Assembly: GCA_947095535.1 (NCBI GenBank)
Contig: OX352774.1
Coordinates: 248,707,825-248,771,824, forward strand
Direction: 5' to 3'
From: Poecilobothrus nobilitatus
Lineage: Eukaryota; Arthropoda; Insecta; Diptera; Dolichopodidae
DNA length: 64,000 nucleotides
A program made the translations under genes and the position numbers. Shown here one piece after another: positions 12,701 to 25,340 of this stretch; positions within the stretch are counted from its first letter, which is position 1, and each line of letters opens with the position of its first letter. The notes beneath the pieces are model-generated. The model saw only the letters and a program-made list of their open reading frames with translations. It was not told the origin of the DNA and did not search any database.

Positions 12701-14550
12701 TTGTAAGAGTGTCACATCGTTTTTATTTATTCGATTTGTATTTTTAAACTTAAAACTTTAAATGTTTAACATTCACATAAATGTGATCTTCTTATAAAAA
12801 CAAAAGAATAAATATTTTTAGTTAAAAATATTTTCAAAATAAATTAAGAAAATTTGTTTTGATTTCATTTAAATTTTAAAAGGATTTACAAAATGTTTTA
12901 TTAATTTTTAATCAGACCCAAAATACTATAATACTTCAACTCAGTACGAATTTTAACTTAAGAAAATGCTTTAACCATACTTTAACCATATATTTATATT
13001 ATCAAAGATCCGTTATAAGGTCAAAGAGTAAAATGTAAAAAAAGTTAAACTTCTAAAAATTGTTTAAAAAACAAAATCAATTTATTAAAATTAAAATATT
13101 GAAACTGTTTCCTTTCATACCTGAATATATCGTTAGTTTGGCTTTACAATCTGCACCTTATTTACATTATGTGAGAATAATATGATGCGACATCTATTTT
13201 CTAGTGGAGGAAGTAATACTGTCATATATTCGGTGGTATACGTTGAAGGCTGATGATATAAACAATGATTCATTCTGATGAATATTTTGTATTATAAAAA
13301 AAAATAGTTTACAAAGCCTAACCTGAATTAACCGTATCATCGTACTTCTTTTAATGTAGGTCTCCCAGACCCTTAAAATTTCTGAACATGATATTATTGA
13401 ATTAATTTATAGATTGTAGATTGAAGAATACAATATAACTTAAGTGTTATTATTGTGAATAATTAATTAAAAATTATATAATTATCAAACAAGTAATACT
13501 CAAAATTTGTAATGCTTTTTTTCTATTAATTTTTAGTTCATATTATAACATTTAGTTCATATTATTACTTGAAAAAAAAATCTTTTAAAATTTCTTTAGA
13601 ATTAGTGGAAAAAAAAACTCATTTTCCCCTATGTGTTTTTTTTCTTTGAAAAGAATTTTTTTTTTTTTTGAAATTTTAAAAGCCCGCATCCTCTTAATTC
13701 TTAAAATGCATTCTTATTGTATTTAAAAAAAAAATAAATAAATGGACTTGTTTAAATGCTCCTGTCATATATTTGAGGTTTGTTTAGCTTGCAACTGTCA
13801 AATATTTTGAAATTAAATAATAATTTTTATTTTTTTTCATTTACGTATATTTTGAAAATTAATTTTTCCAAAACAAAAAAAAAAAAAACAAAAAAATAAA
13901 AAGGCGTTAATTAATCACACCCGCAGAAATTTTGTATGTTTTATATTGCAATTAAATGGTTTTTTTTTTAATTTTTCGAATTTAATTGAAACCACTGGTC
14001 ATCAACGCAATTCAGTAATTTTTTTGAAAAGTGTTTAAAAGAATTTGTATTAAAAATAATATTAAGCGGGATGTTTGTTAAACAAATCGTCTATTTAAAT
14101 AATTTTTTTATTTTGATTATAATTTAGTTAAGAATTAATTAATTTAGAGTGGGGGACATTTAAAAGGTTATTTAAGAGACATTCTTTTATTTTTTATTAT
14201 AAATTATATTTTATTGTTCCATAATTTTACAGCTCAGAATTTTTCGTTTTGATTAACTGTATATACTTTAAATGGTATACATACTATATATTGTAATTTT
14301 TTTATTAAACGTCATTCGAACGTCATTAGGTTTTTTAAATTAAATAAAATCTCTTTAAAATATGTTTAAAATTAAATATATGCAAAATTTTGTAGATATT
14401 TAAAAAAACAAGGCGCAATGCAAACCAACGGTTTTTAAAAGCGCATATTTCCAAAAAATACACTCTGTTAAGAATTGTGACTTGTACCAAAATTTAAAAA
14501 TTTCATTTACTTTTCTTTACTTGAAAAAATGTGAAAATAGGACATTTTTG
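9745..14550. other. Long intergenic AT-rich stretch, no gene seen
   Basis: Open frames here (for example 10000-10245 and 10808-11005 on the minus strand) are low-complexity and lack any domain. Simple repeats include GAT-rich sequence around 10377-10425 and a TA run around 11528-11546. There are very long T runs near 10597-10616. I see no RNA gene. Confidence 0.5.
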
Positions 14551-14556
14551 AAATTT

Positions 14557-15082
14557 TAAGGAGCTATAAGTCCGGAACCCTATATAAGTAAGAAAAACTG
14601 TTAACACACGTAAATAAAAGCTTTAATTTTTATGTCTTGTCGAAGAAAAATTTATACAGGTGCCTAAGTGAAATAACATATTTTCAGTTTTTAAGTTCTA
14701 ATAGCTTTTAAACAAGAGGTGGTAAAAAAAAATTCTGAGGAAACATACTAATTCTAAAAGTTCTTTCTGTCTCAAATGAAAAAAAAAATATCATGCAAAA
14801 TTTGGTTTTCCCATAACGGTAAATTTAAATATTAAATTACAAAATATTGCATAATTTTGATATTGTTTTATATAGATAAGAAAATTTCCGGTCTTTCAGC
14901 GTTTTTAGATTGTAAAACTACCATTCAGAAATATGCATCTGAAAATGGGGCTTTTTGGCAGTTTTGAGGGACTATAACCCTGGAACCCTACACAACTTAA
15001 AGAAACCGTTATCACACGTGAAAATATATTACTGGAGCTTTAATTTTTTGTCTGTCTTGCCGAAGAAAAATGTGTGCAGTGC
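14557..15082 (+). repeat. Diverged direct repeat, period about 410-420 bp
   Basis: Two segments align: 14557-14662 (GGAGCTATAAGTCCGGAACC, TTAACACACG, CTTTAATTTTTATGTCTTG, CGAAGAAAAATTTATACAGG) and 14967-15082 (GGGACTATAACCCTGGAACC, TTATCACACG, CTTTAATTTTTTGTCTGTC, CGAAGAAAAATGTGTGCAG). The spacing is 410 at the start and 420 at the CGAAGAAAAA words. This looks like a dimer of an old satellite or transposon monomer. Confidence 0.7.
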
Positions 15083-15373
15083 TAAATATGCGCTAAAAAT
15101 GTGAAATGTGCTAAAAATTCAGGGAAACATATGAGCAACATTTTTTAAATTTAAATTTAAATTGTCGTACTACGTGTAAGAATGACTCTTCTTTATTAAA
15201 ACTTCCATAATATTAAAGCCAAATTTTAGGACAAAACCATTCTTTAAAAAAATATAAATCTATTTAATTCTGAATTTTGATGTAAAAATAATCGTATAAT
15301 TTTGGAATTATTATATTTAATATATACTATGTGATTTGAAATGTGTGCTTCTACATTGTACATACATACATAC

Positions 15374-15426
15374 AAAGGTCTAAAATTACAAAGAAAGGTC
15401 TAAAATTACAAAGAAAGGTCTAAAAT
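15374..15426 (+). repeat. 20-bp tandem repeat, 2.6 copies
   Basis: The unit AAAGGTCTAAAATTACAAAG is repeated exactly at 15374-15393 and 15394-15413, with a partial third copy to 15426. Confidence 0.9.
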
Positions 15427-15439
15427 GTAGCAGAAGCGA

Positions 15440-15775
15440 TTTGATACTTTTTACTGGAATCAATACAGGCCACTTGTTTTAAGAAGTTATACGTCATACC
15501 GAGAAAATAGATATGACAGAGACTATCCTATACAGGGGATGTGAACAGAAGGCGGAAACTGTACTTCATGTTCTGTGTTAATGCCAAGTCTCGAACCTGC
15601 TACAAAGGAAAACCTTGAGTATGAAACACTGAAAAAAACAATCCTCTTCCAGACAAAGAACATTTTCCCATATGTATGTATGTATATGATCAAAGGTATA
15701 GATTGGCTTTTAAGTAACGAGCGTACAACTGAATAGGGCAGCACAATGGATCGCACGGTTTGAGTGTAAGTGTAA
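15440..15775. other. Higher-GC island, probably decayed repeat
   Basis: This patch is clearly less AT-rich than its surroundings and holds an open minus-strand frame (15523-15756, 77 codons) with no recognisable domain. The reverse strand contains CAGGTTCGAGACTTGG near 15585-15600, which resembles a polymerase III B box, but I see no convincing A box at the right distance. It is probably part of a dispersed element. Confidence 0.35.
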
Positions 15776-16805
15776 CTAAAAGCGCGATTATTTTGTAGGG
15801 GTTCTTATCTGTTAAAATTGTAATTGGAGATTCTAATTTGTAAAAAAATGCACTCAACTTTTCAGTACAAAAAACTAAGGTTAATATTTTTAATTTTATA
15901 AAAAAAATTTTTTACTCATTGAAATGTCAAATTTTTTCAATTTGATGTATAATATTGCATATATATATGTATGATTTTAAATAAAATGTATAGTATGGCA
16001 ATAATATCTCCTCGTAATTGAAACATATAATGCCAATAATATTAAATTCAAATCAAATGAAATTCAATTCTAATCGGATTTTATAAATAATATTATTATG
16101 TGATACAATGATGAACAGTAGGAAATATTTACATATTATTATAAGAATATTAAAAAATTTCAATTATGTAAATTATTTATTGAATATCACGAGTTATAAA
16201 AATAAAAACATAAAAATATATACAAAAATACAAAAATAATGAAGCCATATTTATAGTTATCGGTTTATTTACATAAATGTTTTTCTATAAATGAAATTTA
16301 AAACTGAAAATATTGGACAAACATGATGCCATTTGAAAAGAAAACTTAAAAAAATGATCGAATTAATTTTTTTTTTGGTTTTTACCTTGGGAATGGTATA
16401 TATAATACTTTTTTTCTGTTTTAATATCTACTTTTGGCATCTACACTTTTTATTCAACTTAAAAATAAATATTAAAGTCATATTGATTTTATAAGTTTAT
16501 AATTACATACTTTTATTTTTCTTTCCTATTGTTATCAGTATTAAACTTCCCTAAAACGAAGGCTTCAAAATATTTTGTTTCCTATTTGTTGTTGATAAAG
16601 TTTTATTTTTTCACAAATCATTTTTATTTGTACTAAACCCTTTTTCTATCAGTTTGACAAAAAAACAAGTTAATTGATCATTCATTTTGAATTATATAAG
16701 ATACTATACGATTAAAATAAGAAGGGAGTTGAGAAATACATAATATAAGGCACCGACGTGCCTAAATTAGGCACATATTGAATTGAATACATAGGGAGCG
16801 TAATA
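15776..16805. other. Intergenic AT-rich DNA, no gene seen
   Basis: No coding or RNA signature is visible. A small imperfect palindrome, AGGCACCGACGTGCCT, sits near 16750-16765. Confidence 0.45.
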
Positions 16806-16810
16806 TCATG

Positions 16811-17361
16811 TATTAAAATCTCGTATCTGAAAATCTTCATACTTTTATAAATTTCAATTTTTAAAATCTTGCGTTTTTAAATCTCGTGTTTCACAATCAC
16901 GTATCTCAAAATTTGGCGTTTTCGCGATATTAAAAAATCTCGCGAAAAATAGAAATGGAAAAATTAGTCTTTTTGTTAAAAAAAAATATCGAAAAACAAA
17001 TGCCGCGAAATAAAACAAAAAAAAAATAATTAGGAGATGCATATTTTATTGTTGGTTATAAAATCAGGATTTAATAATTTTTTTATTTTTTTATTTTTAA
17101 TTATTAATTTTTTAAAAATGAAGCCGAAAACAAAAAGGTCATGGCTTTATTTGAAATGTGAAATTTAAATAAAACCAAAGAAGTGTATTTCGTCTTTATT
17201 TCAGATAAATTATTAAAATCTAATAACAATTACTGTACAGTTGTGAAAAAAATTATTTGGTTTTAAACGTGAGTTTTTGAGACAAGAAATTTTAATACGC
17301 GAGATTTTAAAACGTTAGATTTTAAAACGCTAGATTTTGAAACGCGAGATTTTGAACCCAA
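16811..17361. mobile_element. Foldback-type element with inverted 15-bp arrays
   Basis: The left end (16811-16950) is an array of degenerate 15-bp units reading AAAATCTCGTATCTG, AATCTCGTGTTTCAC, AATCACGTATCTCAA and similar. The right end (17265-17361) is an array of the same unit in reverse orientation: ACGCGAGATTTTAAA, ACGTTAGATTTTAAA, ACGCTAGATTTTGAA, ACGCGAGATTTTGAA. The middle is AT-rich with no transposase frame. The layout resembles foldback transposons, whose ends are tandem arrays in inverted orientation. The frame at 16854-17042 is just the array read on the other strand. Exact termini and a target duplication were not found. Confidence 0.65.
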
Positions 17362-17706
17362 TCTGAATACATGCATGTAAAATAAAGTTTGTTAATAATC
17401 AATAGCCGCACATATAGATACTCGTATGGTATATACATATTTAGTAATATTATCTAATTGCAATATCTTCGATAATTAGTAAAGTTTAATTTAGGCTCTA
17501 AATTAAAATTGTCTTAAAATGGTCTTTATGTAATTAAAAATCTCTGCATTAAAAATTTATATACCAATCTATTATACTCGTATACTTTCTCAGGGACACC
17601 TTAGCCGAAATTACTTATTTTGGTTGCTGTTAACTGTTCTATTTTATACCTCGAACATTCATTTAATTGAATTTGTTTTCACAACTGTACAGTAATTGTT
17701 ATTAGA
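17219..17706. repeat. Perfect 31-bp inverted repeat pair, 488 bp overall
   Basis: The 31 bases at 17219-17249 are exactly the reverse complement of 17676-17706. The pair contains the palindrome CTGTACAG and the words TCTAATAACAATTA and AGTTGTGAAAA. It overlaps the right arm of the foldback element at 16811-17361, so one structure is nested in or fused to the other. A Tc1/mariner-like end (CAGTTGTGAAAA beside TA) is possible, but the flanks outside the TA are also inverted copies, which a simple insertion would not give. Confidence 0.8.
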
Positions 17707-17709
17707 TAC

Positions 17710-20700
17710 TGTTCAATTTTTAGTCAAATATTTAGGGAGTCAAACAAGTATAAAACTGGTTGACTTACCTATTTTTTTTTTTTAAATATTAGAAAGGTTT
17801 AAAATTGAATATAAAAAAAAATTGAAAATTTTAATAGGATTTTTAAATATTTTTTGAAGCATAAAATTTAGCACACTTCAATATTTAAAAAAAAAAAAAA
17901 ATAATATCGATTCAATAATTCCAATATTTAAAAAATTGACCATTGTCCAAATGTTGTTCATTATTTTATACTAATTCTATACAAATCTATTTCTAAATGA
18001 TGATTTAATAATTATTTCCTTTAAAACAAAAATATTGGTGAAAATATTGGTCAGTTTTGTTTTTTCAAGTTATATGACTATGTTAAAATAAAACTAAATG
18101 AAAAACAAATAATAAATACTGATTAATCCTTCCTAACCCTGTTCATAACATGTATATTTTTATGCACCCTCTGGTGACAAAATATTATTTTTCTCACGAA
18201 TTTTTTTATACTTAAATTGTACAATTTTTTTTTTTTTTTTGAAGGTTCTAATTTCCGAATAACCATGGGGAACCTAAAAAATTTGTTTTTTAACACATGA
18301 TTAACCGTTTATGTTTTTTTTTTTCTTTTTAGTACGTTTAATCCTTCTAAAACAAAGTTAGCAAATAATTTAATGTAGATATTCATAAGAAATTTTTTTT
18401 TTTTGAGATGTTTTTAATTGACAAAACAAAATATATCACACTTCATCAACAAACAAACAAACAAAAAAAATTGTTTAGTATGAACTTGCTGTGTATTACA
18501 TACAATATGTGGTATTTTGATACTCGATTAGATTACATTCAATAAACCTGAGAAAAATTTAAAAACTATATACATATCTTTCAATATTACTACATAACCT
18601 CATTATGAAAAAGGTGTTGACATTCATTAAAATATAACAAACATATTATTTTATAAATTAAAGTTATTTTATCTGGATAACTATAAGATATAAGTTTTTG
18701 ATTACAAAATATGTATGTAAAGTACTTATAGTGAAATCTAATTGGAAAATTTCTTAGTTAGATTTTATTAGACCGTAATGGAATAATGATCTGTTCATAA
18801 CACTTTTTTATCATAGCTATGTCCGATGAATCAGATTATTATCGATATAATAATATGTAAAATTTTAAAACAATAATCTTATGTCATTTAATATCTTTTA
18901 AATTTTAATTTATTTAAAAGTTTTTACAAAATTTTTTTTTGGAAAATTTTGAAATAATAATTCCATGGTTCTTTGTAAAATACTAAAAATCACGCGAAAT
19001 TTTTCGCACCATATACTTAAAAGCTAAAATTTAAATAAATAAAAATGATATTATTAAATGATTGTTATATGACAAGCTTTGAAGAATTACATGTATATTA
19101 CATGCATGGGGACTAAAGATTTTTAGAATTATTTTGAAAAATTTTTAAAATGATTTTAACCTTGTGCCCGTTCAATTTGATGCAGCGAATGATGAAATTG
19201 AAGTGCTTTTGCAAACGTTGTACTGAACATTTTTTAGTTGTCAAATGTCAATTTTGTTGGTTGAGAAAATTAATTATTATAATAAATTATTAACAATAAA
19301 ACAAGAAAAAATTGAGAAATAAAAATAAAAACGAGTATTTTCTGTCAAATTAAATGTCGTTATTTGATAAATCATAATATGTACATATAAAGCGATTTAT
19401 TTTAGCGCTTGAAAAAAAATCGTTCAGTAACAAATTGCTTTAAGCGATTTAATAATTTTAAAACACCTTAGTCAACTTATTTATTTAAATCTAGTGTTAT
19501 AAAAGTAAAATTAGTATAATAAACGTTGACACTTCATATGAATCGTTACACAATTCTTTAACTCTCCACAACAGAACAGAAAAACAACAATTATCTGTGT
19601 CTTATTTGTAGAACAATAAAAAAAAAAAAAAAAAACAACAAAAAATTTAAAAAATAAATAAGTATTATACTTAAAACATGAAAATGAAATTTTTGTATCA
19701 AAACAAAAATAAAAGCAATGTTACACACGTATGTTTCACACTAGGGGGTTCCCTTCATTAAATTCAATACTATAATGAGAAAATTTATTAAAATTTACTA
19801 TAAACATTACATATTTTATACTGTATAGATACATAATATATTTTTTATAAAAACTCTAAAATTTGTTTTTTTGGGTGTTAAATTCACTGTTTGATCTTAA
19901 TTGTCCAAAAACATTAAACATTTCTTTTATAATAAATAATATGTTTTTGTTGCAACAAAAACATATAAAAATTGTGATGTGCAATCACTATTCTCATTAT
20001 ATAAAAAAATATTATAACAATAAGAGATAATTTTATACAGAACAATATCAATTAATAATTAAATTAAAGGATTTGTAAAAGGACATTTCCTTAAACTTAA
20101 TACAATATTTATACTTTTGTTTTATACCAAACCACCCTTTAGAAATCTGATTAATCTAAAAGGTATGGTATTAATAATAAAAGAGATTACTTTTAAATTT
20201 CCAAAAAAAAAGCAACGAATTTAACTTTACAAAAAGAAGTTATTTATACCAAAACTATGTATAATAGGAAATAATTTAAAACTCAAAACTTTTAATTGAC
20301 AACCACATAACTTCCGTATATATTATGTCCTCCCGAAATATGTATAATTTAGAAAAATTCAATAAATAAGCAAAATTTCTTTCCTTTGAATCATCTATTC
20401 AGTCTCACTCTTTTATCCATTTTCAGTTAGAATAATCAGCATTATTCTGCAATAGACTATGAAAATTGATGCGTATTTTATTAGTTTTGTTTTTCAGCAC
20501 ATTACATTTTTCATTTATACCTACCACTTTATATATACCATATCATATATACCATACCATTACGAGATATTTCTACTCCTCGTTTTTCTTATATAGGTTC
20601 CTAAATATTAAGATTAATTTTCTTTCGATATATAGTTAAAAAGCATTTGAATAAATTTATTTTAAATTTCAAAAAATATTTTACAAAAAAAAAAAAAAAA

Positions 20701-21915
20701 ATCATTTACTCCTAAAAATATGTAAATTATTACAATTTTCAAATAAATACCCTTTTTTTTTATATTGCATATTATACTCTTTTTTATTGCATATATTTAG
20801 GAACGAAATTTTAAAATCTTTTAGTTATAGATTTCTTTAATTAATGATTGAGTTAAGTTTGTCTTGTTTTAAAGAGTACAGTCATAAGTGTTAAGTAAAA
20901 GGAAAAAAAAATGTTTAAATTAATACTCTCCATTTTTATATAAATATTGAATAGTAGCTAGACTGAAGAATAGAAAACCAGACTTATAAGTTACATTAAA
21001 ATATCATTCTTTTAATATTCTTATTTTAACACACTTTTAATGTAGCTGAAAAAAAATATCTAGTACATATTACAATTTTTTTTTTTAACATCATTAAAAG
21101 TGTGCTAATAATATTGAACTCAATTTAGAGTTGGCCTCCTGTACATTTAATAATTTTAATGTGTTATAATAAGGAACACGTAAATGAATAATCAGTTCAA
21201 TTAAATTTAATGAAAATGTGAAATATAGCACAAAAACAAAATATAATTGTATAAATAAAAATAAGTGTCAATACTTTTTATAGGATAGTTATATACATAA
21301 AAAAGTATAAAAATTATTTCACAAAAAAAAATAATAAGAAAAATATAAAAACAATGTATAATATACAAAGAGCACGTGTCACTGTTACAATATTTTGTAC
21401 ATATTAAAGAAGAAGAAAAAATTATAATAAATTTCCCTGCTTTGCTTTTTTCTCCACACTGTTTTTAAAAATATGTATAAGGAAAACAGAATAGCAGAAA
21501 AAGGATAATATAATCCTTCTTGTTAAAACAATGCATGTATTAAAATGTTAATGTTAATATTTTTATTTGTATATTTTCTTTTTGTATTGCATTTTATAAT
21601 ACATCATAATACACCTTGTATTAAATTTAAAATATTTTAAAGGGTCAAAAATTTATCAATACTTAAATAACACTTACAAATATTCAGCATTTAACATACA
21701 AATCATGTAGACAAAAATTTAAAAATTATCACGTCTCTGACCAAAAATATTTCTTTTAATGTAATTTTTGTTTTTTTTTTTTTTTTAAATTTCTAAATAC
21801 GACATCTAAGTGTTATTCTGTATTAAAATTTTTAAGTAGATTGATTCTAATCTTTAAAAAAAATTTTAAAAAAATTTATTGATTTCGATCATTTGGGATA
21901 AGATTGGTAAGCAAT
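17710..21915. other. Long intergenic AT-rich stretch, no gene seen
   Basis: I find no coding frame or RNA signature. The stretch is dominated by A/T runs. A slightly less AT-rich patch at about 19165-19480, with AAAGCGATTT and TTTAGCGCTTG words, may be a decayed short transposon, but I cannot define its ends. Confidence 0.45.
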
Positions 21916-21920
21916 ATTTT

Positions 21921-22692
21921 TACCGACCGCATACATAAATGTACATATATATAAGGTAGGTATTAGTTTCATATCAAAAATTTGTACCCGAAATTTTTGC
22001 AAAAATGCATTATTCCAGTGCATAGAAACCTGCAAAACATTTTTAGCGCGATGACACAAACATATGTGTGTGTGTTTGTGTAGGAACGTATATTTGTCGG
22101 CACGTGAACGTATAACTGAGCAGAACTTTTTAAATTTCCTATTTAAGGTTTTGACGTAAATATCTCGGATTGATAAGTTTCTGTAGGAAATCGGGTGAAA
22201 AGTCAATGGAAAGTTTATCGGATGCAAATGGTATAGTTTATTAATGTAATTTTTAGGTTTTTTACGAATATTTCGTAACAGAAAAATATTGTGAAAAAAA
22301 ATTATTAAGAAAAAGTTGTTATAAAATTAAAGAGCATCAACTTATCCATACAATTTTTATTAACTACTAACTTTAAGTTTTACTTACAAAATTCAATATT
22401 AATGTATAGTATATGTAGAAATAAAAAATTTTGTTTGTTTTGTATAATAAATAAATGAATTTCTTTACACTTTCTTTACACTTTATTTGTAATATTTTTG
22501 AATGACAAAAAAAAAATTATGTACATATTATGTATGTATGAATGTACATAATATTTTTAAGATTATTTCAAAATTTATTGAATAAAAAAAAATGTTATTA
22601 AATTATTAGAAGTTATTTTCCTTTTATATAAATTATTATGTAAAAAATTTATGAAATTTCGCATTATGATTTTCGTGTAATAGCGGTCGGTA
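21921..22692. mobile_element. Possible short inverted-repeat element
   Basis: TACCGACCGC at 21921-21930 is matched by its exact reverse complement GCGGTCGGTA at 22683-22692. Reading TA as the target duplication gives termini CCGACCGC...GCGGTCGG and about 770 bp. The interior begins with a less AT-rich patch that contains a 112-codon minus-strand frame (21889-22227) matching no family I know. The match is only 10 bp, so the call is tentative. Confidence 0.35.
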
Positions 22693-22981
22693 CTGTGGTG
22701 GAGATAGCTGATTTTTTTTTATCACTTATCTTATATCCATTTTGAATTAATTATATGAATGTTTCGAAAATTGAATTTCATTACATAATTGTTAATAATT
22801 TAAATTTCACTGCAATATTCAATTATTGTACATTATATATATATATAGGTACTATATATATATATGTACTATAGCTATAACACTAATATTATTGATGAAT
22901 AATATTGCTTCTGGTTTATGGTCTGGTACCAGTATAGATTTTTTACACAAAAATGAAATATTTAAAATTTGATTTCTCTAA

Positions 22982-23725
22982 AGGGGGTCACTACTCCCTC
23001 GAAAATTAAAAATAAAATCGATTGTTTTTATTGCCGATTCTAATTCTACACTCAGTTCTGCGTATAAAAAATCTCACTTCAAGTTTATCCGAGTAGCAGA
23101 AGGGGTTCAAAACTGTAAGCAAAGCTAGAACTATTGTACTCAATTTTACATATATAAAATTTTGTTCAAAATTTTTCTAAGTAGAATTAGTCGGAGTTTA
23201 TAAACAAACGAGTGACCGGGAAAGAGGCCGGGGGAGGGGCCGGGAGAACTGCAACGTAAGTTTGCTACGATACCAAAGAACTTGAACGCAGAAATAGTAA
23301 GACGCAGAAATAGTTAGAAAAACAAAAAATAAAAAAATTTTATTTCAAAAACGACTTCTTTTTAGTTTTTTGGCTTTCCTGAACAATTCACTTTTTTAAC
23401 TTTCAGTACATCTTTCTGGAAAACTATAAGAGCTATCAACCCGCTTTTCAAAGTGGCAGCTATATTCTAAACTGAAAATTTTTCTATATGTTAAGGGGGA
23501 GTATTTTAACGATGTTAAAGAATTTCGAAAAACGTGCATTTTTTTTCTTCATTTCATAATTCTGAAACCAAGCAATATTTTTCTAATTCCTCAACTTAAA
23601 ATTTTGTTTTTGGCAGTAAGAACATGTGTACAAAATTTCACAGAAATCGGTCCAGTAGTTTCCCAGGAAATGGTACCGAAAAAACGTTTTTTTTGTATGG
23701 AAAATGAACGTGGGTGTGACCCCCT
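22982..23725. mobile_element. MITE with TAA target duplication, possibly PIF/Harbinger-like
   Basis: The left end AGGGGGTCAC (22982-22991) and right end GTGACCCCCT (23716-23725) are perfect inverted repeats. Looser similarity continues inward (AC then a C-rich patch on both sides). The trinucleotide TAA flanks both ends (22979-22981 and 23726-23728), matching the 3-bp TWA duplications of PIF/Harbinger transposons. The 744-bp body has no transposase. It includes an unusually GC-rich purine block, GGGGGAGGGGCCGGG, near 23231-23245. Confidence 0.65.
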
Positions 23726-23739
23726 TAAAATTATTATTT

Positions 23740-25040
23740 CTCTCAAATAAATTGTTGCCCAATGTTATGTGCCATGTTATAGAATTTAAAACAGTACTAT
23801 GCTAAAGTCTATATTGAACTTGAGATTTGTTTTGATAACTTTAAACCTACGTACATGCAAAAAAAAACGCCTACATGCAAATAGTATCATAATTCAGTAT
23901 TTAAAAAAGTCAGTTTGAGCCAAATAAAAGATATATGTTTAATATAATATATTACCCATCAATAATATATAAACAATCTTGTTAAAATCTACTTACATAT
24001 ATTTTATTTATAACCAAATGATTTAAATGTTCAAAAAGACAATTTATCTTTAAGAATGATATCAATTTGAGATGAAAAATCGATCGTGACAACATGTTAA
24101 ATTTTAATTTTAAATACTTAAACACGGCGCTTCAATATGATACCACAATGATTTAATGAGTACACAAAATATTTATCGAACCACCATATTATAGATATAG
24201 GATAAATTATCATAAAATTATTAAATTGTTGAGAAGTGATTTATTCACTATTAAAAACAATTCAAAATAAATGAATAAATTAATGATTATGATTTTTTAA
24301 AAGAAATTTGATAGCAAACAATTTGGTAAGTTTTTTTTTTTTTGTTTTTCTTTGTTTCACTTAAACAACTAGAAAAGAAGTGCATCCAGAAATATTTATA
24401 AAATTTATTGATACAAGTAAATGATAATATCTATAGGTATAACGTATAATACAAAGCGGTAGGTAAATAAAAATTGATTATATTTTCAAGTACTGTTGTA
24501 TTTCTCAATCAGTATAATATTCTACAAAAGATCTTTTATCTTGAACATGATCTTAAAAAGAACTTTAACAGCGGATGTTATTTAATTTTTATTTTATTTT
24601 ATAAGAAGAACAAAACCATAATTTTTAAAATCAAAAATGTTTATAACGGTTGAAGCGTGTCAAACACTAAAATTTTTATAATAAAAGATGAATATCTTTA
24701 TGTTTAAACTGCGTATACAACTAAATACATTAACGGTATATATTGTATAAAAAAAATCGTTTTTATTGACATTTATTTTCATTTTGTAGTATTTAATGGC
24801 ATTTTGAAAATTGCATTGAAAAATTGATACTCTAGAAGTTAAAAACTTAAAATTTTTATTATAGGGAAAAGAAATAAAAACTAAAAAAAAAAACAATATT
24901 CTTTTCCGGTTACTTTTACCATAACCATCCCCATATCTATTCTTATATTCCGATTTAATTTTGTTTTTTTTTTGCATTTTATATTTGATTGGAAGTAAGT
25001 AAAATCATTTTCAGCATATTTTTTAAAATTTACCTTATTA
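23740..25040. other. Intergenic AT-rich DNA, no gene seen
   Basis: The only long frame (24660-24977, minus, 105 codons) is rich in K, N, F and I and lacks any domain. Nothing else is supported. Confidence 0.45.
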
Positions 25041-25044
25041 ATTT

Positions 25045-25340
25045 CTCTCTTACTGTCCATCCAACTATCTGTCTGCTTACAAAACTTCTACACCGTTCTC
25101 AAACTTTAAGATAGCCTTTTTTCATGTAGCCATGTGTATCTCAGGTTCTGCGCGATTTTTTTCCAGTTTAAAACTATATAACATATATATATATAGCATT
25201 TTTTTTAATTTAAAAATTATCATATCAAAATTACATAATTTTTTGTAATTTAGTATTTAAATTTACCGTTATTTGAGAATAAAATGTTGTAACATTTTGC
25301 TTCCTTCATATATCTCCGAAACGCTTTCAAATAGAAAAAC
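25045..25340 (+). repeat. Dispersed repeat family A, copy 3
   Basis: The copy has TGTCCATCCAACTATCTGTC, CTTACAAAACTTCTACACCG, then GTGTATCTCAGGTTCTGC, AATTTAGTATTTAAATTTA, CCGTTATTTGAGAATAAAA and ATATCTCCGAAACGCTTT. The same order is seen at 36005-37110. The start of the 126-codon frame at 25273-25653 lies inside this repeat, which argues against that frame being a gene. Confidence 0.65.

Noticed and set aside
17238..17688. Simple Tc1/mariner insertion bounded by TA + CAGTTGTGAAAA
   Set aside because: The flanks outside the TA are also perfect inverted copies for 17-19 bp, which an ordinary insertion would not create, so I kept only the inverted repeat.
21889..22227. 112-codon minus-strand open frame
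   Set aside because: It overlaps a patch that looks like a short transposon and matches no family. The composition fits read-through of a repeat.
24660..24977. 105-codon minus-strand frame
   Set aside because: It is low-complexity K/N/F/I sequence with homopolymer-encoded runs and no domain.
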